Position numbers and translations under genes: made by a program
Part shown: piece after piece, positions 45,310 to 57,632 of the stretch
Layout: every line of letters starts with the position of its first letter
Position numbering within the stretch: position 1 is the stretch's first letter
NCBI GenBank assembly: GCA_035772785.1
Contig: JAOCPU010000048.1
Location: 62,001-126,000, forward strand
Length of the DNA: 64,000 nucleotides
Origin: Phlebiopsis flavidoalba
Lineage: Eukaryota > Basidiomycota > Agaricomycetes > Polyporales > Phanerochaetaceae
Reading direction: 5' to 3'
The notes under the pieces: generated by a model
What the model was told of the DNA's origin: nothing
The model's database searches: none
What the model saw: only the letters and a program-made list of their open reading frames with translations

Positions 45310-46985
45310 ATGTCGGATAATTCGGGTTTAGCGCAAGTCTTGTACCAAGTGTATGTCTATCTCCCTACCCCCAGTATATCACATGGTACTCACTCTTACT
45401 GCCCCATAGCGCAATCTCAAACTATGCGATATGCTCAATCACAGGTAGAGACTATTGATCTTCTTTTGTGTTCATAACTGAGCAAAAAAAATAGCTCTGG
45501 TAGTCTACGACCATCTCATCACTCTTGACCAGGAGTTAGCCATGATATGGAAGAGAAAACCCACCGCAACATTCCTCCTGCTAGTGACATTGCGGTGGAT
45601 CATGATCTTGAGCCAGATATTCATATGGATACCAGGTACACCACAGGTTCGTACTGCGGTTCAGTTGACGCCATACTTTGGTCCTGTCTGATTATCGACG
45701 TACAGAAGTAGCAAAGTATCCTACATTCTGTGATAGCACATGCTAATATGCTATGACTTTGTAGTTGCGAAGGCGATCTGAGCTCGTTGCCCGCCGTCCT
45801 GTCTGGCTTGTCAGTCTTGCAAGTGGCCCGTTAAGTCGACATGTCTCGCATTCTCGAAGCTCTTCTTTCTCAAGAATTCTCGGTTTCAAGTTTTTTCTGC
45901 TCTGAGGGTGTTTGCCATTTTGGGCAGGAGTTCACTGCCTTTTCAGCCATTGTCTTTGTGCTCAGCTGCGTGCCTCTAGGAGCAGATATGGTGGGCGTAG
46001 ATTATTTTTGGCTTGACAATTGTCTAATACCGAAACTGATTCACACCCAGTACGGCTGGATACATTCTAGCTACAGCTACATCGGCGATCCTTACTTTCA
46101 GTGTGACGTGACGTTGAACTATTCAAGTAGCCTTGACATCCAGTACGCACCTTTACGCATGGCAGTTCCGTTATAATAATCTCCTCTTAGTCGTGCGTTT
46201 TTTTCCAGTTCAATCCATATATCATTCTATGTTGATCTTGAATTTCCAGTCGTTTATCTAGCTCGTTTAAGCTTGATTGCGGCTGATATCATAGTAATCG
46301 CATGCACATGGTCCAGGACCTTCCGTCAATACCGACATGCCAACGTCTGGGCATGCCCATTTCGCTAACCTCATGTCTGATTCAGGACGGTAAATTGTTT
46401 CCTACGACGTTGACGAGGTTATGGTTGATTACTTGTATCGCAGGGACAGTTCATATCGTTTTGTGTGAGCAAGAATAACCTGATATCATGTCATCATCTT
46501 GATATAGAGCTTCGCCTCAGGATCCTCCTCATTTTCAACATCCTTCAAATGATCACGTACAGGAAGTGAAGTTGAGTGCACGACGTCGCGAGTGCAACTC
46601 TATCATTGATCGATCTGAAATTCGACAGACAACTGCACGCAGTCGCGCCCTTTACCACCACAATAAGGTAACTGTCCCCTGCCCCCCTAATCCAATATTC
46701 GAACTGACTTAGCCTCTTAGCCTCTCAATTCCTCGTTTGCCGATTCATCCTGAACATCCGACAAGCTCAATCACATTGGACAACGCAGTCATATTAGACA
46801 GGCAACACCCGGCCAGATTCGTTTCCGCTCTGCGCCTGTGTTTGTCGTCCGCAGGGCTTAAGTTCTTTGTTGGAGATATTGGAGGTGAAATTGGTAGGGC
46901 ACGGTACTCCGTCCGTCATAGGCAGTCTGGTCCCGCTGATCATCCTTCGGTCCGAGACGTGGTAAGGAGTGAGCATGACCAATAA
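45310..46985 (+). CDS. DUF6533 multi-pass membrane protein
   Basis: The start MSDNSGLAQVLYQV is followed by two tiny introns and AISNYAICSITALVVYDHLI then TLDQE, the diagnostic DUF6533 block (YDHLLT-x-D-x-E-x-x-x-IW), with MIWKRKPTATFLLLVTLRWI after it. FSALRVFAILG, FTAFSAIVFVLSCVPLGADM, LARLSLIAADIIVIACTWSR with TFRQYRHAN, DG-intron-GTVHIVL and FILNIRQAQSHWTTQ follow, matching the family's later helices (LR-x-Y/FA, R-x-S-x-x-AD-x-x-V-x-x-TW, RDGT-x-x-x-x-x-L, RF-x-x-NLR). A basic tail ends at 46985. These are basidiomycete seven-helix-like proteins of unknown function. At least five introns have clean GT-AG ends; frameshifts are fewer than in the housekeeping genes. Confidence 0.75.
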
Positions 46986-49900
46986 AGGGTCAATTTTTCG
47001 AGCGTTCTTCAAACATAGATGTTGATGAAAGCAGTGCTGTAACTAGTAATTACCCATGAATGTCAGATGGCTGGTAATTATGTCTGAATCGACACGAGCC
47101 AGTAACACGTTTGTAACGGCTGAAATCAATACCTTCGTAGTACGATGATGGTCTCCGGGAGATAGCCCTCCTCTCTAGGACGACCAGCGCGTTGGCAGTG
47201 CGCTGCACGCGCTTTCTGTCGTCGTCTGTTCAAATTTCCTGTTCGCGTTGTGTTTTCGTTTTCTTGGACGCCCGCGCTATCACTCATTATATTACCGTAT
47301 GGCTTCCCAACATCACTATGTTCTTTCTATTCGTTGGGGTGGCGTTACTTTACCCTTGCCAGCGTAGACTCCCTCCTATATATTGCCGGCGATTCGCGAG
47401 AGAAAATCTTTCTTCGGGGTAACACGGGCGTCAACGGTAATCCTGTCTTCCTCCCCCCCCCCCGAAAAAAACGGACCAACGGCTTCTTTCACTTTCACTG
47501 TACCCCGTATCCGCTCTCGGAATCGATAAACGGAGCGGCCAATTGCATAAAGGTTATAAAAAGCGCCCACAGCTCTTGGACCAACGCAGCAGCAGCGGAG
47601 CCGCACCGAGTAGGGCCCCTAATCATACCAAGCTTGCGAGCCCTCGTAAGATAGCGTCGAGCGCTCGGTGCATGCGCGTTTTTATTTTGTGCAGTGTTCA
47701 CCTCAGTGGCCCGACTACTTAAGCACACCGCGAACGATGTCAGGCCACTGGGTTCCTTCGCTGGTTTGATGTTTGACTACGGTCCAGGAGGTAAGTGATC
47801 GACTAGTTTACTATAGGGCCTGCAGCGCCCTGGTGGGATCATGACACAGCAATATGCCGGATCCGAAAAACGAGCTTGATTACGACTCTGTACAATCGGT
47901 GTGATTGTGCTCAAAATCATCCATGTTTGCGGATGCAACCCCTCTAAACTCATATCTATCATAAAATTTCCTCGCTGATTTTCCGAATTGAGGGTAGTGA
48001 TCGTTCGGGTGAAAGCAAGTCGCGACACCAGCGGCGAACCTTGGTATAAACGCAACACAACGCGTGACAGGACCACCAGGACCTATACACATTTCAACAG
48101 TGTTGTTTTACGAGCGGACGTACGTTCAGCCTCTTAGACGGGCAAAAGCGTTTAATTAGAAACCGAGAACAACGTCGGACTGGTAAGTAGCTGTTCGCAA
48201 TAGTCCTTCATCTACGCTTCGGCAAGGCCGACCGTTGTCGTGTCCAGCGTCCTGTTTGAAAATAAAGCTTCCGCTTGGAGACCGGTCGAATCCGAAGCGC
48301 ACGCGGTCAAGAGAAGCGTGAGATGTTCTCTGATTACTTAGATGTGTTTGTATCAAAGCGACTTAAGCGCCGTAGAAGCGCACTCGTCTTGTACACAGGT
48401 TGTCCAACGACGAGCTCGCTTCGGTACGTCTCTAGACGTCGTCCTCGCCGAACACAACGCCAGGTTCGGTTAACTGTGAATCCACTGATGGTTCACCCCA
48501 ATCAGCCCATGCGTAGCGGTAAGTCAAAGCTTTTGGGCGCGACCTGTCTACATCAGGTACTATTGTCCCACTACAATAAAAGGTAACGTAACAGACTGCG
48601 ATGTGTTGCCTATCCCGAATTGTACTGTGGGAGCGCCACGCACAATGATACATTTAAACACTTGGGTCGGTCAGAGCCACGGTCTCATCCAATCAAAGCT
48701 CGGCAATGAGCGATGCGCCCCAGTGTGTGAGTGCTATTATCTGGTCCGGTATTGATTGTTTGTTATATTGCTATCTGAATTAATAGTCGGTTATGTTTGA
48801 CCTGTTTTGAGTTGTTGATCAACGCTGACTGATTCTAAAATTTATGTGAGACTGGGGGCCAAATAATGAACAAGTTATGAAAAAGTTCGGGAGTCTTGAG
48901 TGTTGTCGTAAGTAGGAGGTTGTAAGTGTTGTTTTGAGCGTTTGTTTTTTGAATGAGATGGTCATCGAGTTATTTTGAGTGAGACCATGATCAGTCCAGC
49001 AGGGACAGGTCCGTGAACAGCACGCATGGATATTCAAGAAGTCATGCCGCATGCAAATCCAACAGATGGTTCTTGAGCTTATATAGCCCACTGCTAGGCT
49101 CGAATAGGACACACTCAGCTGAGCGTTTACACTAATTCAACACTGTATCTGCCTTGCAAAAAACGGGTGGCTCCTAGTGCATTGCACATAGTAATATTTA
49201 GTTTTTCACTGTGACCGCCTGAACGTGGGTTCTGGCATACAGGTTATCTATTGGACTGATGCAGCTTCGAACATCAAACGCCCCGGCCGCCCCGCCCAGT
49301 GGATGCAGGTTGCGCGATACCGTGCCACAAATGGTGAGATACGGGCAATGGGTTTAGCTTTCGGGTTCAAGTTGTTACGGTATTACTCCATAAAGCTGGA
49401 CGAATCGTTTGCCATTCTGCAAAACTAGTCACAGCAGAGATGATGGGTGGAAAACTGGATATCAAGAAGGCAAGTGCTTCTAGTATACCAGTGCCTGTAT
49501 ACAATGGTCTATCTAGATGCTATCACTATTTGATGGACATAGAACATGCCTCAATGCGGATGAAGACTGTCAGAGCGGTTGACGGCGTTAACTTCAAGAG
49601 ACATTTGAGTATTGAATTGTTATTTGCAACATTCTCTCAACGGTCAGATCTGTATTGTACTCGAGGTAAGCGTGCTTAACCTCCCCCAAACGGGTGGACA
49701 GTTGTGCAATACAACATGTGGAGCTCAACATTGACTCTGACATGCGAAGAGTAACCCGCCCGTCAAAGAGATTTTTTTTATTAGTCTCAGGTCGTTGTCT
49801 CTGCTACCTTACCATTGCCGAGGCGGCAATCACTCATCCCTTCTGCGAGTGTATTACGATAACTTCAGTATGGTGCGAAGTGCCAAGTGCTGTGAGTATC

Positions 49901-51920
49901 TCTAATCCGCGTTCTATAGATCAATTATCGATACACGAGGCCCGCGACTGTTCCACGGCATGGCTGGGAGGCTGCTACACAAGGTTAAGGGATCCAAAGC
50001 CCGATTAGGAGAGAAGGGACACAGCTACTGAGGCTTGGGCTAATAGCAATCGTTCACGCGCGGTAGTGTCACACCAGTGGTAAGTTCTTTCCCCTCAGTA
50101 ACTCATTGGACACATGCAGGCAAGGTCGGAACTCTGCCGTTATAATTGGAATTTGCGCCTCGTATTCCAGCCGTTGACGTTCCCCTACTTAAGGCAGTTA
50201 TATAATCGTGTAATGTGGATTTGCCGCGTCTTGACCCACCCCACACCTCGCAAGAGCCCATTCTGAGTCGACCTGCAGTGAGTGGCACACTAGCCCACAA
50301 GGCATTCTGATTGATCGAGATATAGATTGGCTCAAATTAAGTAGCATCAACCATCATAAGGAAATCCATATAGCACTCCAAATGTCTTTGTAAATTGCCA
50401 GAGGGGACCAGGACCATACATCGTTATGTTGGTACGCTTCGTTCAAATGCGGTAAAAACGCTCCGCCCTCGAATCTCGACACAGCCTTTCCACAACCTCC
50501 ATGACATGGTAAACAATCATGAGCCTTGTATAATGATTGTAAAAACCAAAATCCTCAGCAAAACCACAACAGCACCACAGTCTTTCCAAGCTCGACCGTG
50601 CACCATTGTTGTGTCCCAGGCGGAAAGATTAGCTCGCGAGGATTTATTGGTAACCACAACACAGAGGAGTTTTTTCAAACATCATTAGCGAACGCCCGGT
50701 CTCGGGGGGTCGGGTGCAAAAGCTCCTCACTTATGTAGAGGAATCCGAAGTAGGAGGATGGACCGCAGGAGAAGCGTAAATACGGACGGGGGACTGGGTT
50801 ATCGGGTGCCCCCGCTGGGGAAGGGATTGGGTACGCTCCTGCGCTTGCCGGAGACGCGATGAGACGAGCTTGATTATACCTCCCGCGGTGGGGGTATCGG
50901 GGTACACAGCATAGCCCACGGATATCCGTCAATATTCCGAAAACTGAAGAAGAGCCTTATCGTCGATAACATAAGCTCTAATGTAATGGGCGGGAAGGTT
51001 CCTACGGAGAGTATAGCAAAGATGATGGGTGCTCACACTAAACGGGAACGAGTTGGGCAGTGGCACTTTTGGCTTAAACTGGAATATCGCCACATGTATG
51101 AAATAGCAGCCAGCTCGAATTTGAAGCAAATTGTAACTTAGTGATGGAGAGTTTATCGATGATGTCTTAGGGCTACAACCCACTTACACTGCGGTTGAAA
51201 AAGTCAATGCTAATCTGTGTGATAGCGATATGTGAACTCTTTGCGTTAGACACGAATTTAGCTATCATAACTGAGTAAGCTGCAAGCAAATGAGTTAAAT
51301 GTTGTGTCGCAGTCAATTTTCGAAGCCAAGCATTGTCAGTTAGCCTCTTTACGTTTCTAATTGCTTATGCCAACGAACTCTGAGTTCAGTACACTCTGAA
51401 CTGATGTCACCACGCTAAGTAAAGTACATCGTGGCAAATTTGTTTGACAGCATAGAGGACACAGGTAGTCAGAATTACGAAGATTTCAATGATTCGCCTG
51501 ATCACGGTCCACCATGAGAGAAATCTTTGTGCGACGAATCGACGATTTTTTGCCGCGTGTGTACTGAGCGATCCATTCGCTAGTTCATGAGTATCTCACA
51601 AGCCGATAATGGCCGCCACAATCCTTGTTCAAAAACCGTGATTCCACGCCCGATCACTTCAAAAACACGATCTGACCATGAATGCTGCATGTGCGGAATG
51701 GCCACACGCGAGCCGGGCATTCTGGCCGCCTTCGACACTCTGCTGGCTGTGAAACGCGTGACGCCTGAGTTTGAGAGTCTGGAAGATGACTCACTCCCCG
51801 GCCATAAATTGCTGAAAATATTTCAATCATTTCTGAGGCAGTCCGTGGCTATTCTGGAATAATCTGTCGGAAAACTCAAGTTGGTCTTATCAGACGGTAA
51901 TCTTATGATAGCCTTCAGAC

Positions 51921-52136
51921 GCCTTATAAGGCCCTAATAAGGCACGGAGCGTCTCGTAAGGGTGTTTCATCTTGGGCGCCAGGACTCAAAAGTAACAGAG
52001 GTCAGTCAGTATTTTTACTACTACCATTTCGGCCATTAGCCGTCCCTTCTAAGGACCCTTATCAGGGTTTCTCCTTTCTTAGCAGGCACTCGAGTCTTTT
52101 GACCTTCTAAGGGCTTAGAAGCCCTGCTAACCCTAA
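51921..52136. repeat. Cluster of CCTT-x-TAAGG palindromes with a telomere-like hexamer pair
   Basis: GCCTTATAAGGC (51921-51932) is a perfect 12-bp palindrome. CCTTCTAAGG recurs at 52045-52054 and 52103-52112. At 52104-52121 CTTCTAAG-GG-CTTAGAAG is a perfect inverted repeat overlapping AGGGCTT-AG-AAGCCCT. CTAACCCTAA follows at 52127-52136. Confidence 0.6.
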
Positions 52137-52330
52137 TTTACTTCTTGCGACATTTTAGTTTTTATTCGCTACTGTCTCGTGTGCCTTTGATTTGCAGAAA
52201 CAGTGCAGAAACGACAAACCAAAACCGACACCGACCGGGGGTCAGAAATCAAAGAGCAGGACGGCGCCCACCTCAATTTGACTCGTTTCCGGCGAAGCTA
52301 GCATGCCGTGCCGTCTGTATGCGCTCACAC

Positions 52331-52370
52331 AATCCTGACCACGGAAAAATCGTGGTTTAGACACGGGATT
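52331..52370. other. Small hairpin
   Basis: ACCACG (52338-52343) and CGTGGT (52351-52356) form a six-base stem around the loop GAAAAAT; AATCC at 52331 and GGATT at 52366 can pair outside it. Role unknown; no gene flanks it. Confidence 0.4.
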
Positions 52371-54041
52371 GTCTGAAAACCGTGATAACTCCTCTGTCCG
52401 CAGGTGATCTCTGCTATCACCGTGTGTTTCCCAGTATTTTCTGACTGCCTGTGGGGTTTCTCACATTACTATTCCCATACTTAGCCAAAAAGCGTATAAA
52501 TGTGTTTACCTGGCTCGGTAATAACTAACTTCAAAGCGGGTCTCCTGTCAGACAATTCTCTTATATTTCTTGGTAATTCGCTGTACGTATCATTGCTGAC
52601 CACATTCTGCATATCAGTGCACTTCCAATATGCTTGACACACAATCCTCTGCGTGCCTCTCGTGACTTGTCCCTATAAAAAACGTGACTTGCTGCAAGAG
52701 ATCATGAATACACCTCTTCGTACCCGTCGGTATACTGAAGAAGGCGAAGTGATCGATTTTCATAACGTTTTTCGATGCAAGACCTTTGCGCAGAGAACTG
52801 GCTGAACAGCGCTCTGCGCGTGGCTGCTTCGAAGTTTGGAGTTCGAATTTTTGAGAGTATCCTCAGCGCGTTCTCAAGCTCAAAAGCACACGACTGTCCT
52901 CAAAGACACCATATTTAGGCTCCCAAGCTTCTACGCAATCATTCATCATATATATAGAGAGTGCGATCTCTGTGACGATTAGAAAGACATGACGCCATGG
53001 CAGAAGGGAAACATTTCATGAAATCATGTGATATTAGTTAAATACAACTTGAACATGGTATCGAACTAAGGCGCCCATTATAACAACTAGATGGTGGCGT
53101 ATTGACACCATACATGAATGATTCTGTGCACACCGACATAAGTTTCAATAAAAGCCGTAAGGGACTGTTTGAGAACTTACTCATCCATTACTGCAAAAAC
53201 CAGTCGCGGACATGTCTCGGGGAACATAGATAGCTGTGATAGACTTGGTCAGTACTATATGAGAGTTACAAGCCAACGATGCCTACTGCTCAGCGGCGAT
53301 AAATGGTCCTCGATGAGTAACAGGCACGGACCCAGCCCCAAAGCACGCATGGGGCCTACTCGTGCCCAGGTATTTCTACTTGACACAATCGTAATGTGGC
53401 AGCGATATAGTTATTACTCATTAGCTATATTTGCGAGGGAGTGCCAAAGTGGATTGCGCGCTATACATGTTGGAGTCGGTGCATCCTATTTTTCGCAGGC
53501 GCAGCGCGAATCTCTGCAATGGTTGCGGTGCGTGGAGGATCGAGTACTGGTTCTTGCCCAGGAAGCCCGTCTTCTTCGTATCCTCGGAACTGGTTCGGGA
53601 CCTTTGACAACAGGGTCGATGAAAGCGCTGTTTGACCCTCTGGGAGATGTTTCGATTATTACACCAAGACGTCCGCGGTTGAGTGCATCTCACATCGAGC
53701 GTATTAGCTGGGCTCACATTCGGTCTGTCAAACTTGTTCCCGATCAGCCCATGCGGTAGCCATGCCACTTGTGTAGAACCCTGAGAAATGCCATACAATG
53801 CAAGACGAGCGATTCGGTAAGTTAGACCCTAGCTACTATATCCTACTCTCAGCCTAACCTGAACCGCGCGACCCTTTTACGAAGAGTGGTATCGATCCTC
53901 TGGCTCGAGCCTGGGCCTAAACAACGACATTACAATTAGTAGGATCCCGAAGATCTCGGAACGTCCAGCAGGCCGCTCCAGGCCATCCACGATAACATGA
54001 AAGCACCAGTTCGGTGACTTATTGATCCACTACTGACTCGG

Positions 54042-57000
54042 TCAAGGGCCGGCCATTGACGGAGGAACGCTGTCGTATGAGTCAGCCTTACGCAGACTAA
54101 TAGCCAGTACTAAGGTAAACGCACCATAGAAAGGAATGCGGTACACGTAACCCTTTCCCGAGACGTAGTACGGTGGAACAGCAGGCACAGGTAGGAGGGA
54201 GGCGAGCAAGCTGTAGAAGTCTGTTTTTCTGTATTCTTCTCGACGGGAGAATCTGACTGACAAGGCTGATTCTTGGTCCGGATCACAGACGTAGTACTTC
54301 TCGTTGTCTGATGCGTTGTCGTCCACGTCCTCATTGTAAACGACCTCGGGATATGGCTATCGCTCCGCCGATGTCTCGAGGTGCTCTCCGAATAATGACA
54401 CGCTGGATGTCGGCGCGGTGGTTGCCGTCGACACGCCGTCTTCAAGGCCCTACAGGAGACATCTACGTGAGTGAGAAACTTTTACGCGAACAGTTCGAGG
54501 ATAAGATGGCCTAGAGACCTTGCCCATCCCCAACTCCAAAAGACCATGAAGATCATGAGGATAGCTGGCCTAATGATAAGAAGGAACGAAGGCTCCTTCC
54601 TGGATACCTTCTTCTAAAGCAGCACCCCAGAACAAGGCTATTTTCGCAGAAACGTCAATGAGTCTCAGCACTATAGTGGTCAGAAGTGGGCTGTACCGTC
54701 AAGGAAACCAAACACCAAGAAGAAAGCAATCGTAACAAAGAATGGTAGATGTTTGACGTAGTTCATCGTTTATAGCAATGAGAATCGTGGTCGAGAACAT
54801 AACCGTCGCGACAGAGAGAATCTAACAATACCATGGTTAGTGCAAACGTCTCCAAACGTGGAAAGTTGACTTACCCGTAGGCGTTAGACAGCTTCGTCGA
54901 GTTCTTGAAAAGTAGCCACCACGATGATGGAGAAGACGATCATGACTACCAAGATAGTAAGTCCAAAACCTGCACGCATGGGGAAGATTTTACTAACGAA
55001 GCCAAGTTGACGGGCATGTAACAGGTATGTAAAAAATTTGACCGTGCGATGGTCGAGGAAGTGTGAACAATGCGCAGTCTGATAGGACCTGAGTATGCTT
55101 CATTGGCAAGGTGACAATTTACTACTCAGCGGGGTGAAGGACATGCATCTTCATGAGCTGTTGGCAAAGACTGAAAGAAGCGTGATCAAAGTCTGGGAAG
55201 CAATAAACTGGTGTCGGGATGTAAACATTATGCTCCTAAAAGACGATGAGGGCAGGGACCCACCGTGGCCAAAGGATCTCGAAGACAAAACATGACTCCT
55301 GGTGTACGAGGATGGAGTCGTAGATAAAAAGGCGTTGGGAAAAAGATCCATTCCACCAATACAGCGGGCCATTAGTGGAGGCCAGGGACTCGTGGCGTAA
55401 TAACAAGTTGGAAATGACTAGCCGTCATTTGGCCATCTATCTGATGAGTCGGGCGCCTTGTCGCTAGGTATGCGAGGACGGGAATGCAGGGGTAGACTAA
55501 GAGGCTGAAAGGAGAGCTGGATCGACAGCATGTTGAATTGATCACGAGACTGAATTCGGCACCGGTGCAGAGCAGGCAAATGTGTGAAGGGGCGATAGTC
55601 AGTCGTGAGGACTCACCATTGGCGACCACACAGGTGATGCCCTCTAAACTCCAGTCAGTGTACAAAGAGAGCAGGACTGTCCGGCCCGAAGATTTCAAGT
55701 AATCCCTGCTAGATCAGTACAAACATCTGCGTCATGCACAATGGTACCTACGCGGTCAATCCCGCATCACGCAATCGCGCACACAGCACATAGTATTGCT
55801 CGTGAGGGATCAAGAAGCCCTGAAGATGCCGAGGATATTGTGTGTAATCGTTGATAATACCAGTGTCAGCAAGGAGTATCATCCAAACACAACGTTCGGG
55901 GACAGTCAGATACGTGGTCGCCACAGCAGTCCAATATATGTTGGACTTCACGAGGTAGTTATTCGTAAACCGGCAGGAGCCAAATAAAAAGCCCAGCTGA
56001 CCAGCTGGCAGTGTTCCGGCACGTCGGAACTGCGCGAGGAAGAGCACATAGCAGCAGCAATGCCTATGAGTACGGCCGCTTATGAGAGAGCGCCAAACGC
56101 GAAGAGAGGCTGCCTTAGCTCACAATGCGAGACTTCCGTGAGGATGAACATCAGTTGGCGACATGAAGCCTTTCGTGCAACTGCGATTTGCGACTCTAGA
56201 TGACAGCGTCGCGAGTGATTGTGGCACGCAAGCGCGACCCAGCCTGCATAGATGATCCCGTCCCGCCAAATGGTCAGGTGCACACGATCTCGAAAAAGTG
56301 ATAACGATCTGTTTAGACAGTCATCTCAGCAGTTACACTTCGTGCGTGCACTAGTAAGGACTATGACGTGACCCAAATACAACTAACGCCGGCTCAACGA
56401 GATGTGAGCGTGATAGGATCTGCCTCTCGAATCGAGGGATGGACTACGTCGGCCCACTTGTGCGTCCGTGATTTGACGCCTTTTCGTGTTGGGCGATTCA
56501 ACCAACGAGAGATCTATCTTGATCACTGTACGCCTGCTCGGGTGGATAGAGACACTTGGAAGAGTGCGAATGTCCCCAGCCTTTCGCCGGAATGCTTTGT
56601 GAGACCGTTATCGAGTAAATATAGATCGTGATGCTCGGTACCGCTCCGTAGGATTCCAAATCGAAGACATATAAAGACCTGAATCATTAGCCAATTCAGT
56701 TCGGGTCAGAAAGATTGTATTCCCGTGGAGAGCTCAAGAACACGCCACGTAGTTGCACAGGGGAAGGAGAGTCAGAGCCCAGATGATTGCGCTAATTCCC
56801 ACCGATAACAATCCTCCTTCGGAGGGGTACAAGCGTCCAGTAGCAGGCCAGAGGCCATGGTGAGGGTGTACAGCGGGGACGCTGCCGATGTCGGAGTAAA
56901 TGATGCCTATGTATTCAATCAGCTTCAGCTGTAGCGGTTCCGAGCATCTGAGATCGCGTACCCAATGTTTGAAATGGCCAACGCGTGAGCGTTTGCATGT

Positions 57001-57071
57001 CCCAAGGGGACTTCTGGGCGAAAGATGGGCTCTTCCTGCCTCTGCTTGCGCTGCGGATTGCCCACAGCCAT
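54042..57071 (-). CDS. HAK/KUP-type high-affinity potassium transporter
   Basis: The start at 57071 gives MAVGNPQRKQRQEEPIF; HALAISNIG, then an intron and GIIYSDIGS with SPLYTLT (family signature Y-S-D-I-G-T-S-P-L-Y). SVGISAIIWALTLLPLCNYV, VFICLRFG, GTFALFQ, LYPPEQAYSDQDRSLVG, LTI-x-x-DGII, VLFLAQFRRAGTLPAGQLGF, LLADTGIIND, a FSLLVYPCIPVLAYL block, GPLYW-like region and the cytoplasmic tail DPDQESALSVRFSRREEYRK, SLLASLLPVPAVPPYYV and YDSVPPSMAGP follow. These match fungal HAK1-type K+ (H+ symport) plasma-membrane transporters in order. The usual extreme C-terminus (MFPDTANW-type block) was not found; sequence near 54.0 kb may be too noisy, or the gene may end early. A TATA box 66 bp upstream supports the start. 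Same strand as the J-domain gene upstream. Confidence 0.8.
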
Positions 57072-57136
57072 GTCTAGGTTTGAGAGAAGTAGGCGGACAA
57101 AACACACACAAAAAACCGTCTAGCGACCGGAGTGCA

Positions 57137-57143
57137 TTTTATA
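57137..57143 (-). promoter_or_regulatory. TATA box for the potassium transporter gene
   Basis: The minus strand reads CCTATAAAATG, 66 bp upstream of the ATG at 57071. The in-frame ATG at 57107 is only 30 bp away and is therefore less likely to be the start. Confidence 0.55.
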
Positions 57144-57632
57144 GGTATATTCAGCCAACAGGGGGTGGGCTGTGACTTGAGGTTATCATACGCTCAAAAT
57201 GATGAAAGGATATCCAAGGGGAGCCAATTTGAGAGCGAGCTATATTTGCCTGTGGAGCAAAAAGACAACTAAAACTGGATATAGTGGTCACTGAGCAAGA
57301 GGCGTTAAATTCGAGCAGGTCAGAGGCAGTGCGCACAGTCAAATGGAAGTTAGCCGCCGCGCTGCGATCGGCCATTGGCTGGAGACGCGAGACCTCCCTC
57401 GTTATCGACTTCAGGAGTCGAACACTTGTGGGCGCAATTGGTCCTGAAACCAGGGCTGCGAGCTACCATGACGGTATAAGCATTGACACGCAAGACGTCG
57501 GTGACAATGTAAATGAATTTGTCCGAGAGTTCCATGACAATCCTAACCGACGTGAGCCTATGGAAAAAGAGATGGTGTATGCCTACTCACAGTATAATAC
57601 AAGCAATACAAGCAATAATAAGTAAGGATGAT

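Larger units (their letters stand above)
46986..54041. other. Seven-kilobase gene desert, visibly more AT-rich
   Basis: No gene is recognised. Plus-strand frames at 49225-50008 and 51587-51862 (GILAAFDTLLAVKRV) have no motif. A 196-codon plus-strand frame at 53169-53759 is the longest open frame; neither it nor its opposite strand shows a motif. A TATA-like CTATAAAA at 52673-52680 precedes a 33-codon frame (52704-52805, MNTPLRTRRYTEEGEV). A run of 11 C at about 47453-47463 and small palindromes at 51.9-52.4 kb are the only structured DNA noticed. Decayed transposon sequence is possible but unproven. Confidence 0.4.

Noticed and set aside
53169..53759. 196-codon plus-strand frame
   Set aside because: No motif, no homology recognised, in a gene desert; the opposite strand is also partly open, so the evidence is insufficient for a gene call.
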